DNA of 64,000 nt, from the NCBI GenBank assembly GCA_042408875.1, contig JBHOQS010000027.1, positions 124,001 through 188,000 on the forward strand, read 5' to 3'. Shown piece after piece: positions 53,794-62,448 of the stretch (positions within the stretch are counted from its first letter, which is position 1; each line of letters starts with the position of its first letter). Under the pieces are notes generated by a model. That model saw only the letters and a list, made by a program, of their open reading frames with translations, made no database searches and was not told where the DNA came from. The position numbers and the translations under genes were made by a program. The DNA comes from JBHOQS01 sp042408875. Lineage in GTDB: Bacteria; Chloroflexota; UBA11872; JBHOQS01.

Positions 53794-53958
53794 CCCATGC
53801 TCCTCCTCGCCGGGAGTGCCTGCCCGTCTGCCTCGCGCGGGCTTGTCCCGACCAGCGCCTCCATTCTCGCGCCGACTGTGCGATCAAGTCAATAGATTTA
53901 TGACATACTAGCACAGCACGCCGAAGCGAGCCGGTGCTATGCGTGGTTAGCACAGGAA

Positions 53959-53977
53959 TTATGCAGATCATGCATAA
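53959..53977. promoter_or_regulatory. Palindromic operator candidate
   Basis: TTATGCA and TGCATAA flank GATCA, a perfect 7-bp symmetry between the XRE gene and the ABC ATPase gene, in an A+T-richer stretch. It suits a dimeric HTH protein such as the adjacent XRE. Confidence 0.5.
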
Positions 53978-54022
53978 CACCGGGGCGTAGGGAGACCCTC
54001 CACTAGCACTGCGCAGCAGACT

Positions 54023-54052
54023 TTGACGCGCTAGAGAGCCGCTTGTTATACT
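54023..54052 (+). promoter_or_regulatory. Sigma-70-type promoter of the ABC ATPase gene
   Basis: TTGACG at 54023-54028 and TATACT at 54047-54052 with an 18-base spacer. The start point would be near 54059, leaving an untranslated leader of almost 400 bases. Confidence 0.65.
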
Positions 54053-54059
54053 CAGGTCG

Positions 54060-54451
54060 AAGCCCTGAGGATGCATCGAAGTCCAAGGCATCGATGGCTC
54101 GTCGGGGCATGGCAGGGCCCGGTTTGCTCTACTGCCTGAGGCGCCGCCTCGGAAGGGGAGCGCCGGGCAGCGTGTCGCTCCGAGTGCCGGGCTGGCGAAA
54201 GGCTGAAGGCTGAGGAAGGAGGTGCGCCGTCGCAGGTTAGGAGAGCGCCAGCCGTCCCAGAGGGACGTGCCCCGGTGGCGCCGGGGCGCACGGCCTACCG
54301 GCTAAGAGGTAGGAAGCGGCTTTTGCCGAAGAGTTCTGTTCCTGCCGGACAGTCGTTCCGGCTCCTTGGAATGCCGTGCCGGCTCCGCCATGGGGCTGGT
54401 CGGCGGAGCCTGCTGCAGGCATGTGAGTACGCAAAAGGAGTCACTTAGCAC
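54060..54451 (+). ncRNA. Long structured leader of unknown class
   Basis: The leader is dense with short complementary arms: CTCAGG/CCTGAG at its start, GAGGCG/CGCCTC, CGTCCC/GGGACG around AGA, and CGGCTTTTGCCG. It encodes no protein and matches none of the riboswitch cores I know (checked by eye: TPP, SAM, cobalamin, FMN, ydaO, T-box, yybP, guanidine, ZTP). It could be a regulatory leader or a small RNA. Confidence 0.4.
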
Positions 54452-55564
54452 ATGGCCAGTGTCGTCCTCGAGCACGTGACCAAGCGCTTCGGTGAGGTCA
54501 CGGCAGTCAATAACCTGTCGATCGAGGTGCGCGACCGCGAGTTCCTGGTCCTGGTCGGCCCGTCGGGCTGTGGCAAGTCCACGACCCTGCGCATGATCGC
54601 TGGGCTGGAGGAGATCACCGAAGGCAACATCTACATTGGCGATCGCCTGGTGAACGATGTGCCGCCCAAGGACCGTGACATCGCCATGGTGTTCCAGTCG
54701 TACGCGCTCTACCCGCACATGAGCGTCTACGACAACCTGGCCTTCGGCCTGCGCCTGCGCAAGACCCCGAAGAAAGAGATTGACCGTCGTGTGAAGCAGG
54801 CAGCGGAGCTACTGGGCATCGGCGAGCTGTTGAACCGTAAGCCGAAGCAGCTCTCCGGTGGCCAGCGCCAGCGCGTGGCCCTTGGGCGCGCCATCGTGCG
54901 CGAGCCGAAGGTCTTCCTCATGGACGAGCCGCTGTCCAACTTGGACGCCAAGCTGCGCGTGCAGACGCGCGCCGAGCTGATCAAGCTGCACCAGCGCCTC
55001 CAGACCACCGTCATCTACGTGACCCACGACCAGGTCGAGGCGATGACGATGGGCACGCGCATCGCCGTGTTGCGGGACGGTATCCTGCAGCAGATCGACG
55101 CGCCGCAGGTGCTGTACGACCATCCGAAGAACATGTTCGTGGCTGGCTTCATCGGCAGCCCGCCCATGAACTTCTTCGACGCCGTGCTCACTGGCACGCC
55201 GGACGATATGTGGGTGGAGCACTACAACAAGTCGTTCCGCCTCAAGGTGCCGCCCGATAAGGCAGCCAAGCTGGTGAAGCACCTGGGAAAGGAGATCGTC
55301 TTCGGCATCCGGCCGGAGGATATCTTCGATCCCCAGTTCGCCCCGCCCACGGCTGATCGCGAGACGAGCCTGGTCAACGTGAAGGTGGACGTGATCGAGA
55401 CGCTGGGCAGCGAGATCTTCCTGTACCTGCTGACCGGCGAAAAGGTGTTCATCGCTCGCGTTGACCCCCGCACGCAGGCGCATGTCGGCGAGAACATGCA
55501 GGTCGTGTTCGACATGAGCCGCATGCACGCCTTCGACCGCGCCACGCAGGAAGCGCTCATGTAG
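54452..55564 (+). CDS. ugpC: Sugar-type ABC transporter ATPase (UgpC/MsmX/MalK family)
   Basis: A 370-residue ATPase of the CUT1 carbohydrate-uptake class. Walker A GPSGCGKST (36-44), Q-loop VFQSYALYPHM, signature LSGGQRQRVALGRA and Walker B VFLMDEPLSNLDAK are intact; the C-terminal part is a MalK-like OB/TOBE domain. Such ATPases often serve many transporters at once, and as the only ATPase here it could power several of the orphan SBPs. AAAGGAG lies 11 bases before ATG. It is preceded by a long structured leader and followed by a GC hairpin. Confidence 0.92.
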   Translation: MASVVLEHVTKRFGEVTAVNNLSIEVRDREFLVLVGPSGCGKSTTLRMIAGLEEITEGNIYIGDRLVNDVPPKDRDIAMVFQSYALYPHMSVYDNLAFGLRLRKTPKKEIDRRVKQAAELLGIGELLNRKPKQLSGGQRQRVALGRAIVREPKVFLMDEPLSNLDAKLRVQTRAELIKLHQRLQTTVIYVTHDQVEAMTMGTRIAVLRDGILQQIDAPQVLYDHPKNMFVAGFIGSPPMNFFDAVLTGTPDDMWVEHYNKSFRLKVPPDKAAKLVKHLGKEIVFGIRPEDIFDPQFAPPTADRETSLVNVKVDVIETLGSEIFLYLLTGEKVFIARVDPRTQAHVGENMQVVFDMSRMHAFDRATQEALM

Positions 55565-55592
55565 GCGCTGAACTGCGCGCCGGCTCGGCACC

Positions 55593-55635
55593 GCAGGCGC
55601 CGGGGTGCGAGTCGTCACCCCGCCCCGGCGCCTGC
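55593..55635 (+). terminator. GC hairpin after the ABC ATPase
   Basis: GCAGGCGCCGGGG pairs exactly with CCCCGGCGCCTGC over a 17-base loop, about 30 bases past the stop. No T-run follows beyond TTTG. Confidence 0.5.
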
Positions 55636-55699
55636 ACCGGTTTGATCCCTGCCGGCGCAGGCGAACTCGACCAGGGGCGGTGCGCCGGGGAGGAGGCGC

Positions 55700-56359
55700 A
55701 TGCTTCAGTTAGAGATCGGCGGCAAGCGCGAGAGGATCAAGCAGGGCCTCCATATCTGCCAGCTCTACACCGAGGTGAGCGAGACACTCGATGCTGCCGG
55801 TCCTCTCCTGCGCGCCGCGCTCCGCGCCGGTGAGCGCGCCTGGTACGCCGGTCCAGCGGATCACGCTGACCCCCTGCTGCGCATTCTGGACCGTGGCTCC
55901 GTCGATCCCATCGATGCCCAGGAGCGCGGCCAGCTCGTCTTCATCCACGACCGCGAGCCTCTGTTGACCGATGGCCACCTGGACCCGTATGGCCTCCTCT
56001 CCAAACACCTCAGCCTGATCTCGCGCTCCCTTCAGGAAGGCTACAGCGGTGTGCGCGTGGTCATCGATATGAGCTGGCTTGCCCCTCAGGCAACGCCCGA
56101 GCAGATCCTGAAATACGAGGCTGCGTGCGACGCTGTCTTCACGCTACAGAACCAGCCCATCGTCGCGGTGGTGCAGTACAACTACAACAGCCTGCCGGGC
56201 GAGATCGTCGTTGAGCTGCTCAAGCTCCATCCGGTGGCGGTGGTCAACCGCTTCATCAAGCGCAACCCCTATTACGTCAACGCCGACGAATACATGACCC
56301 GCATCCTGCGCACGTCCCGCCAGCGCCAACGCGCCACCCCTCAGCGTGTGGCTGTCTGA
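55700..56359 (+). CDS. MEDS-domain (DcmR-like sensory) protein
   Basis: A 219-residue protein matching the MEDS domain found in DcmR of methylotrophs and in sigma-factor regulators: HICQLYTEVSE (18-28), LLRAALRAGERAWYAG, GVRVVIDMSWLA and PIVAVVQYNYNSLPGEIV. It has no DNA-binding or kinase domain, so it would act as a stand-alone sensor or partner of another protein. GAGGAGG sits close before ATG. It stands downstream of the ABC ATPase with a hairpin between. Confidence 0.8.
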   Translation: MLQLEIGGKRERIKQGLHICQLYTEVSETLDAAGPLLRAALRAGERAWYAGPADHADPLLRILDRGSVDPIDAQERGQLVFIHDREPLLTDGHLDPYGLLSKHLSLISRSLQEGYSGVRVVIDMSWLAPQATPEQILKYEAACDAVFTLQNQPIVAVVQYNYNSLPGEIVVELLKLHPVAVVNRFIKRNPYYVNADEYMTRILRTSRQRQRATPQRVAV

Positions 56360-56856
56360 TTGCGCCCGTGGGGGGCTTGGGGAGGGACATCCCCGCGCTA
56401 TTGCAGGGGTCTTCCCTGCGGGAAGTCCTTCTGGGAGCGTAGGACTGCCGGTCCGGTGCCATCATCCCGCCGGTACGATGAAAGCCAGTCCCGGTACGCC
56501 CCCCGGATCATCTTGCATCAGCCTGTATGGAGCCGGTCTTTGGGTCTCCCGGTACTTGTCGCGACGATGCGGCAGCTCTATGCTTGAAGAAGGGGACGGT
56601 CCCGGCGGACGCCAGCAGGTGAGGACCCTGCGCTGCCTGGTGCCTGCGCGTCCGGAGCAGGCCTGGCAAGTTCTCTCTTGCAGCGGGCACACACAGGCGC
56701 GCGGTACTGGGCTATCCTGTCCGCGCCACTGGCTGACATGCGGCGCGCTGGACCGGCTGCCGAGGCCGGGCGGGGCGGTTTGGCGCCGCGCTCCGCGGTA
56801 TCGAGGTGGCGGGGACCATGATCGTGGAAGACCGATCCCTGCGTAAAGGAGATCTC
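56360..56856. other. Intergenic region, no gene recognised
   Basis: About 500 bases after the MEDS gene with several small GC hairpins (for example CTTCCCTGCGGGAAG near 56410) but no plausible reading frame. A leader for the following zinc-ribbon gene may begin here. Confidence 0.4.
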
Positions 56857-56904
56857 GATTTCAAAAGAGACTTCAAAAGAGACTTCAAAGGAGACTTCAG
56901 AAGT
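56857..56904 (+). repeat. Four tandem 12-base units
   Basis: GATTTCAAAAGA, GACTTCAAAAGA, GACTTCAAAGGA and GACTTCAGAAGT run head to tail, just before the zinc-ribbon gene. In one frame they read DFKRDFKRDFKGDF, so they might be translated if the small gene starts further upstream; the repeated AAGAGA/AAGGAGA could also act as alternative ribosome sites. Confidence 0.8.
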
Positions 56905-56931
56905 AGTAGCATTAGTGAGGAAGGGGACACG

Positions 56932-57081
56932 ATGCACGACGCCGGGGATCACGGGCCAGTACGGTGTCCGAAGTGTCAGAAGCCGATGCGTGAGCTCAGC
57001 CAATGGTGGGCGAAGAAGAAGCTCTTCTGGTGCCCGGCCTGTCATCAGTTTGAGACGCGTTTAAACGGCCTCGCCTCGTGA
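56932..57081 (+). CDS. Small zinc-ribbon protein
   Basis: A 49-residue protein with two CxxC knuckles: C12-P-K-C15 and C34-P-A-C37, separated by a basic WWAKKK stretch. It resembles small rubredoxin-like or RNA-binding zinc ribbons. The ATG at 56932 has AAGGGGA four bases upstream; starts at 56806 or 56818 would add the tandem-repeat peptide. Its 3-prime end overlaps the convergent larC gene by 21 bases. Function unknown. Confidence 0.6.
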   Translation: MHDAGDHGPVRCPKCQKPMRELSQWWAKKKLFWCPACHQFETRLNGLAS

Positions 57082-58290
57082 GTGCTGCTCCCAGGCGCGC
57101 CGCGCTTCGTCGAGCACCTGCTTGAGCGGCACATGCTGGGCGAGGGCAGCCGCCCGGCAGTCCTCGTACTCGGGCATAGCGTTCACAACCTGCCCGGCGA
57201 GACGGCTCACCTTCACCCTGATCGGTCCGAAGCGCGTGGACACCGTTTCCACGCTGCGACCGAGCTTCAGGCGCTCAACCCGCTCTAGCCGTATCCCAAT
57301 CGTCGTGCTTTCTGTGAACAACACCCGCGCCAGCGTGGCGATGGCCTCCTCCGGCGCCAGGATGCTGAGCAGCGTGCCCGGCCTGCCCTTCTTCATCTGC
57401 GCTGGTAGAAGTGTCACGTCGAGCGCCCCGGCGGCGTAGAGCAGCTCAACCAGGTGGCCGTAGAGCTGCGGGCTCATGTCGTCGATGTTGGTCTCCAGCC
57501 GCATAGCGGTGTCGTACTCGACACCCAGGGCGCGCGCCGCCTCAGCCGCCAGCGTCCCCATCGTCGCCTGCGTCGGGAGGGGTGTGCCGACCATGAGCCG
57601 CAGCACGTTCGGCCGCGGCAGGTCTTTCTGGCCGGCGCCGTAGCCGATGCACTCAAGCTGCATCGGCGGAAGCGGGCCAAACCCGGCGGCCAGCTCGCTC
57701 AGCACGAGCGCTCCCGTCGGCGTCAGCAGCTCCCCTTCCGGCCCTGAGGAATATATGGGCCGACCGCGCATCAGCGCGGCAGTGGCCGGGGCCGGCACCG
57801 GTAGCTCCCCGTGTGCTGTGCGGACGGTGCCGCCGCCGACGTTCACCGGCGAGACGTACAGCCGCTCGATCCCCAGCGCGTCCAGGCCAGCCACGGCGCC
57901 CAGGATGTCAATGATCGAGTCAACGGCCCCAACCTCGTGGAAGTGGATGCGCTCGGGCGTGCTCCCGTGAATGGCAGCCTCGACCTCGGCCAGGCGGCGG
58001 AACAGCCGCGCGGCGGTGCTGCGCTGCGCTGGGGTGAGGCCTGAACGCTCGATGATGTCCAGCACCTCGGCCAAATGCCGCTCCGGCTGCGGCTCGGTCA
58101 CGCGGAGACGCACCTGCGTGGCCACGAGGGGCCCCTTCCGCACCCGCGCGACGTCAAGCTCGTAGCCGCGTAGCGGCACCACAGCGCACAGGGCCCGCAG
58201 CGCTTCCTCAGGCCAGCCGCAGTCGACTAGGGCGCCGAGGATCATATCGCCGCTCGCCCCGGAGAAGCAGTCGAAATACCCGATACGCAT
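57061..58290 (-). CDS. larC: Nickel pincer cofactor biosynthesis protein LarC
   Basis: A 409-residue full-length LarC, which inserts nickel into the pyridinium bis-thiocarboxylate cofactor of lactate racemase-type enzymes, using CTP. Motifs are DCFSGASGDM (7-16), RIHFHEVGAVDSIIDI with nickel-like His (around 113-128), NVGGGTVRTAHGELPVPAPA (in part) and LETNIDDMSPQ. It is one unbroken frame, unlike the frameshifted lactobacillar gene. LarB, LarE and LarA are not in the window. The start ATG has a weak binding site; it is convergent with the zinc-ribbon gene. Confidence 0.9.
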   Translation of the reverse strand: MRIGYFDCFSGASGDMILGALVDCGWPEEALRALCAVVPLRGYELDVARVRKGPLVATQVRLRVTEPQPERHLAEVLDIIERSGLTPAQRSTAARLFRRLAEVEAAIHGSTPERIHFHEVGAVDSIIDILGAVAGLDALGIERLYVSPVNVGGGTVRTAHGELPVPAPATAALMRGRPIYSSGPEGELLTPTGALVLSELAAGFGPLPPMQLECIGYGAGQKDLPRPNVLRLMVGTPLPTQATMGTLAAEAARALGVEYDTAMRLETNIDDMSPQLYGHLVELLYAAGALDVTLLPAQMKKGRPGTLLSILAPEEAIATLARVLFTESTTIGIRLERVERLKLGRSVETVSTRFGPIRVKVSRLAGQVVNAMPEYEDCRAAALAQHVPLKQVLDEARRAWEQHSRGEAV

Positions 58291-58778
58291 CGTCTATGCC
58301 TGATTGTGTCCGTGCGTACTTGTGTGCTGTCCAGCCTGCTCAGGCAGGCGCTGGCTCCCAGGACGTCGGTCCTGGAGCAGGCCAGGATGGCCGCACTGTA
58401 CTAGCCCTGACTTGCGCCTGGTTGGGCCTGCCGCCTGGCTGCGTTACAGTGCCCGGCAGGACGGACGCAAGAGTGGCAGCCCCGCCGGAGAGCACGCCAC
58501 AGCCGCGGCGCAGCGCATCCTGCTAGCAGGTACGGTACAGGACGGCTGTGCCGGCCGTCAATGTCGTGCTCAGGCACCGCTGCCGGCCGGTACAGCGGAC
58601 ACGGCCGGGCCATTGGAGCGCGTGCACGCGCTCTCGCTCGGGCATTCCTCAATCAACCAGCACCAATCGTTAATATCAATTATTTAGGATACTTTTATTA
58701 GAATGATTTTATTAGAATACTTTTAAAATACTTACAGAATATCGCGTGTATTAGAGAGCATTGCTTAGGAGGCGCACG
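58291..58778. other. Divergent region with tandem A+T repeats
   Basis: Between larC and the first tandem SBP. The left 330 bases are GC-rich and hold no gene. The right part (58675-58760) is A+T-rich and contains TTTTATTAGAAT repeated as 14-base units at 58693-58706 and 58707-58720, then TTTTAAAATAC. It probably carries the SBP promoter, and the TAGGAGG ribosome site follows. Confidence 0.55.
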
Positions 58779-60191
58779 ATGTCATGGTTCGCACGTGCAG
58801 TGCGGGGGACCCGTCGGACAACTCGCCGGGACTTCCTGGTGCGTTCGACAGGCGCGGCGGCAGCGGGGATGCTGTCGGCCTGCGCCAGCCAGCCGCGGTC
58901 GGGAGCACGCCTGCCGCGCGCTGTGCCGGCACGCATCAGCGGCAAGCTGGCCGTCATCCAAAATAAAGACTTCCATCCGGACCATAACGACTTCGTGAAT
59001 AAGAAGATCGCTGAAGTCGCCCAGGCGGAAGGCTGGCCGCTGGACCTGGCCTACGTCGACGGCTACGTCGGAGCCGGCAACATCGTCCAGAAGCTGCACG
59101 CCGCCGTCCAGGCCGGCGAGCCGCCCGACGTGATGACCCACACCTTGCGCCCGCTCCAGCTCGATTTCTTGAATATCGTGCAACCGGTCAGCGATGTAGT
59201 CACCGACCTCGCCAGGAAATACGGCGAGCCGCTCCCGGGCTTCAAGACGAACAACTTTCTGAAGAGCCGCTGGGTCGCCGTGCCCTTCTTCACCCGCGCC
59301 GGGGGCTACTACGTGCGCCGTGATGTGTTTCAGCGGCACGGGATCAACCCCGACCGCGACCTGGAGACCTATGAGCACGTGCGGGCGGCCTGTCTGGTGG
59401 TCTCCGACCCGGAGGCAAGCATGTGGGGCTGGGGCATGACGGTCAACCGCTGCGGTGACGGGGAGAGCCTGGTGTCAAATGTGATCTTCATGTGGGGCGG
59501 CCAGCTCGTCGATGAGAGCGGTGAAAAGGTTGTGCTGAACTCGCGGGAGACGGTCGAGGCACTTACCTGGCTGAAGGAGGTCTACACCGACAAGAAGTGG
59601 GAGCGCATGCTGCCGCCGGGGGTGAACGCCTGGACCGATCCCTCGAACAACGAGGCGTTCCTGGCCGGCCAGATCGCGCTGACGCAGAACGCTGGCACCC
59701 TCTACGCCAAAGCACAGTTCGACAAGAACCCGCTGGCGCAGCATATTAGCTACCTGCCCAACCCGGCCGGCCCCAGGCGGCGGCTCCAGGGCGCCTACGG
59801 GGCCAACTGGTACATCTTCAACGGCGCCAGGAACGCCGACGCCGCCCGTGAACTGATCAGGCGGCTCCTGAGCGAACCGGTGCAGGAGTTTATCTTCCAG
59901 ACCAGCATCGGCTACGCCATGCCCGCCTACGGCTGGGGCTGGGACCGGCCTGTCATCAAGAGCGATCCCGTTGCCTCACGATATATCGAGACCGCCTGGG
60001 ACAAGTCCGGCTTCACTGGCATCTTCTGGCCCGGCCCGCCTACCCCAGCGGCCAACGCCATCGACACCTCGAACTTCTGGACCGACCTGATGGGCGATAT
60101 CCTGAACGGCACACGGGTGGACGAAGCCGTCAGGGCGGCGCATGACCGTGCCGTCAAGGTGTATCGGGAGTTCGGGTACAAGGGCGCGTGA
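58779..60191 (+). CDS. Tandem solute-binding lipoprotein 1
   Basis: A 470-residue SBP with a clear Tat motif TTRRDFLVRS and lipobox LSAC (C35). Mature marks: DFHPDHNDFVNKKIAEVAQ, LHAAVQAGEPPDVMTHTL, WGWGMTVNRCGDGES and GVNAWTDPSNNEAFLAGQ, shared with the next two proteins, from which it is the most distant. TAGGAGG is seven bases before ATG; a TTG at 58761 is less likely. No permease adjoins it. The repeated A+T leader upstream differs from those of the next two. Confidence 0.87.
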   Translation: MSWFARAVRGTRRTTRRDFLVRSTGAAAAGMLSACASQPRSGARLPRAVPARISGKLAVIQNKDFHPDHNDFVNKKIAEVAQAEGWPLDLAYVDGYVGAGNIVQKLHAAVQAGEPPDVMTHTLRPLQLDFLNIVQPVSDVVTDLARKYGEPLPGFKTNNFLKSRWVAVPFFTRAGGYYVRRDVFQRHGINPDRDLETYEHVRAACLVVSDPEASMWGWGMTVNRCGDGESLVSNVIFMWGGQLVDESGEKVVLNSRETVEALTWLKEVYTDKKWERMLPPGVNAWTDPSNNEAFLAGQIALTQNAGTLYAKAQFDKNPLAQHISYLPNPAGPRRRLQGAYGANWYIFNGARNADAARELIRRLLSEPVQEFIFQTSIGYAMPAYGWGWDRPVIKSDPVASRYIETAWDKSGFTGIFWPGPPTPAANAIDTSNFWTDLMGDILNGTRVDEAVRAAHDRAVKVYREFGYKGA

Positions 60192-60489
60192 GCGCCGGGC
60201 GGCCGCGATTTGCGTGCTGAGGCTACGCCCCGGTAGACTATTAGCAGGCAGCGCGATCGCGCTGAAGGCGTGGGCACACGATGCGAGGGTGCAGTTCCGC
60301 CCTGCGCTGCGGAGCACGGTGCCCGCGTGGTGGTGAGAGCAGGGGTGGTGGGGGCCCCCGGGCGTTCTCTCCCCAGAGCCTTCCCGGTTGATCCGGGCCT
60401 CACATGTACAAGCCGCGCGGCCCCGATTGTTCTCAGGTGCAGGTGCGCGGCCCTATCCGGATACTGTACAGTCGTAAGGAGGTAGCCTC
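60192..60489 (+). promoter_or_regulatory. Leader of tandem SBP 2
   Basis: TAGACT near 60234 may be a -10 box. Then CAGCGCG/CGCGCTG forms a hairpin at about 60248-60263, in the same position as the first hairpin of the riboswitch ahead of SBP 3, but the ydaO core sequences are not present. ACTGTACAGT near 60465 is a short palindrome. No gene is seen. Confidence 0.4.
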
Positions 60490-61896
60490 ATGGTTCTTCA
60501 CGCGCGCTCACCGCGCCCGACTCGCCGTGGTGTCATCGCCGCGCTGACCAGCGCAGCCGGAGCAACAGTCCTGGCCGCCTGCGCGCAGCCGCAGCGCACC
60601 GCTCCAGCCGAGCAGAAGCCGGCCGGCCAGGTCACCGTCACTGGCAAGCTCACCGTCCTCCAAGTCGACGACTACCATCCCGACCATAATAAATTCTTGA
60701 AGGAAGAGATCGAGCGCTTTGCGCGGGAGAAGAACTGGCCGCTGGACCTGGCGAACATCGCCGGCTTCCTGGCCGGCATGGACATTTACCAGAAGCTCCT
60801 GGCCCAGAAGCAGGCCGGCCAGCCCCCCGACTTCCTGTTCCATAGCCTCTCCACTCGCCAGATGGTCTTCTTGAAGCTCCTGCGGGAGCAGACGGCGTTC
60901 GTGGAGGACTTGCAGAAGCGCTACGGGCTGGTGTATCCGTCGGCGCGGGCCTCGCAGGTGATCGATGGCAAGTGGTGGTCCGTGCCCTTCTACAACCGCA
61001 CCGACGGCTTCTGGGCCCGTGAAGACAAGTTCAAGGCCATCGGCGTAAACATTGACAAGGACCTCGACACCTGGGATCAGGCACGCGAGGCCTGCCTGAA
61101 AGTGGCTGACCCGGCCAACCAGTTCTATGGCTGGGGGCTGACCATCAACCGCTCCGGCGACGGCGAATTCCTCGTCCGCACGATCATCTGGTCCTTCGGC
61201 GGGGCGCTGGCCGATACGACCGGGCAGATCGTGACGCTGAACTCCCCAGAGACCATCGCGGCAGTGACCTGGCTCAAGGAGACTTACACTGACCCGAAGT
61301 GGGCGCCGATGCTGCCGCCGGGGGTGAACTCCTGGACTGATCCTTCGAATAACGAAGCCTGGCTGGCCGGCCAGATCGCCTTCACCTCCAACGCCGGCAC
61401 GCTCTACGCCAAGGCAGTGTTCGATAAGAACCCCATCGCTGCATCGACGAAGCTGCTCCCGCCGCCGCTCGGACCGGCCAAGCAGCGCTTTCTTGCGCCC
61501 AGCGGGCACAACTTCTACTTCTTTGATGGCAGCAAGAACTACGATGCGGCGCGCCAGCTCGCTGAGCATCTCTTGACGATAGATGTGCAGCGAGTGCTGT
61601 GGAAGACCAGCCCTGGCTACGTGGTGCCGGCCTACGAGAAGTGGTGGGACGATCCGATCGTCCAGCAGGAGGAGAACAGCCGCCGCTTCAAGCCGGTGGC
61701 GCTGGCCGAGCCGCCGTTCCCCGGCCTGGCCTGGCGCGGCCCGATCACCGAGGCCTCTGACGCGGTGGGCGCGCAGAACGTGCTCACCGACATGATGGGC
61801 GAGGTGCTGGCGGGCAAGCCGGTAGCCCAGGCGGTCAAGGACGCCCATGACCGTGCTGTGAGGATTTACAAAGAGCTGGGCTTTAAGGGCGCCTGA
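60490..61896 (+). CDS. Tandem solute-binding lipoprotein 2
   Basis: A 468-residue SBP. TRRGVIAAL and the lipobox VLAAC (C31) mark the export signal. The mature part closely matches SBP 3 (for example VLQVDDYHPDHNKFLKEEIE, SLSTRQMVFLKLLREQTAF, QVIDGKWWSVPFYNRT) so that whole stretches of DNA are nearly identical, implying recent duplication or gene conversion. AAGGAGG is seven bases before ATG. The ligand is unknown; the aromatic-rich WWSVPFYNRT suggests a sugar or similar ring. No permease follows. Confidence 0.88.
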   Translation: MVLHARSPRPTRRGVIAALTSAAGATVLAACAQPQRTAPAEQKPAGQVTVTGKLTVLQVDDYHPDHNKFLKEEIERFAREKNWPLDLANIAGFLAGMDIYQKLLAQKQAGQPPDFLFHSLSTRQMVFLKLLREQTAFVEDLQKRYGLVYPSARASQVIDGKWWSVPFYNRTDGFWAREDKFKAIGVNIDKDLDTWDQAREACLKVADPANQFYGWGLTINRSGDGEFLVRTIIWSFGGALADTTGQIVTLNSPETIAAVTWLKETYTDPKWAPMLPPGVNSWTDPSNNEAWLAGQIAFTSNAGTLYAKAVFDKNPIAASTKLLPPPLGPAKQRFLAPSGHNFYFFDGSKNYDAARQLAEHLLTIDVQRVLWKTSPGYVVPAYEKWWDDPIVQQEENSRRFKPVALAEPPFPGLAWRGPITEASDAVGAQNVLTDMMGEVLAGKPVAQAVKDAHDRAVRIYKELGFKGA

Positions 61897-62030
61897 GCAA
61901 GGCTATCCGTATTGAGCGCCACGCGTGGCCGCTGCTCCTGCGCGGTTTTGTGCGAGTTTTTCAGCCGGCAAAGCGCGCACGGGAGCAGCGGCACCCTCTC
62001 AGCAGCGTGAACCAGCGGAGCAGCGCCGAA

Positions 62031-62059
62031 TTGACAGCCTTCCCTGCTCTGGGTACACT
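62031..62059 (+). promoter_or_regulatory. Sigma-70-type promoter of the riboswitch leader
   Basis: A perfect TTGACA at 62031-62036 and TACACT at 62054-62059 lie 17 bases apart. Transcription would start near 62066, just ahead of the riboswitch. Confidence 0.85.
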
Positions 62060-62067
62060 TTGGGCAG

Positions 62068-62246
62068 ACAGCGCGTGAGCGCTGGGCCGAGTCCGCACGG
62101 CGTGCAGAGCGGGGGAACCAACGGCAGCGCGCCCGGTTGCGACAAGGGTGTCGGGCCGGGCGAGGGGTGAATCCGGCTGGGAGCCGGTAGGGCGACTCTT
62201 TCCGTCCGAACCCGTCAGCTCACCTCGCAGGCGACAGGAAAGAGAC
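62068..62246 (+). ncRNA. c-di-AMP (ydaO/yuaA-type) riboswitch
   Basis: Three signature segments of the ydaO class are in order: GCGGGGGAACCA (about 62109-62120), GGGGTGAATCC (about 62164-62174) and CCGAACCCGTCAGCTCACC (about 62205-62223) followed by TCGCAGGC. CTCTTTCC at 62197 pairs with GGAAAGAG at 62237-62244. The class binds two cyclic di-AMP and normally lowers expression of potassium, osmolyte or cell-wall genes. Here the next gene, 200 bases on, is an SBP. No U-rich terminator was recognised, so control may act on translation or through a Rho site. Confidence 0.88.
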
Positions 62247-62448
62247 ACGTAATGGCGCTCGCGCCGGCTAGCGACCGTGCTCGATCGCTGAGCATGATGC
62301 ATGGCCGTAGCTGTCTCTGCGGTCTGCTGCGAGCCTCCGTCCCTCGCCGAGCACAAGGGTGGCTCCCCTACCCTAGTGTGCGCCTCGGGTACTCACGGGC
62401 TAAGGTTAAGGTCCAATTGCACCAGTTTCACCACTGTGAGGAGGCGTC

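Noticed and set aside
54060..54451. RNase P RNA, SRP RNA, T-box or cobalamin riboswitch in the ABC ATPase leader
   Set aside because: The conserved cores of these RNAs were sought by eye and not found.
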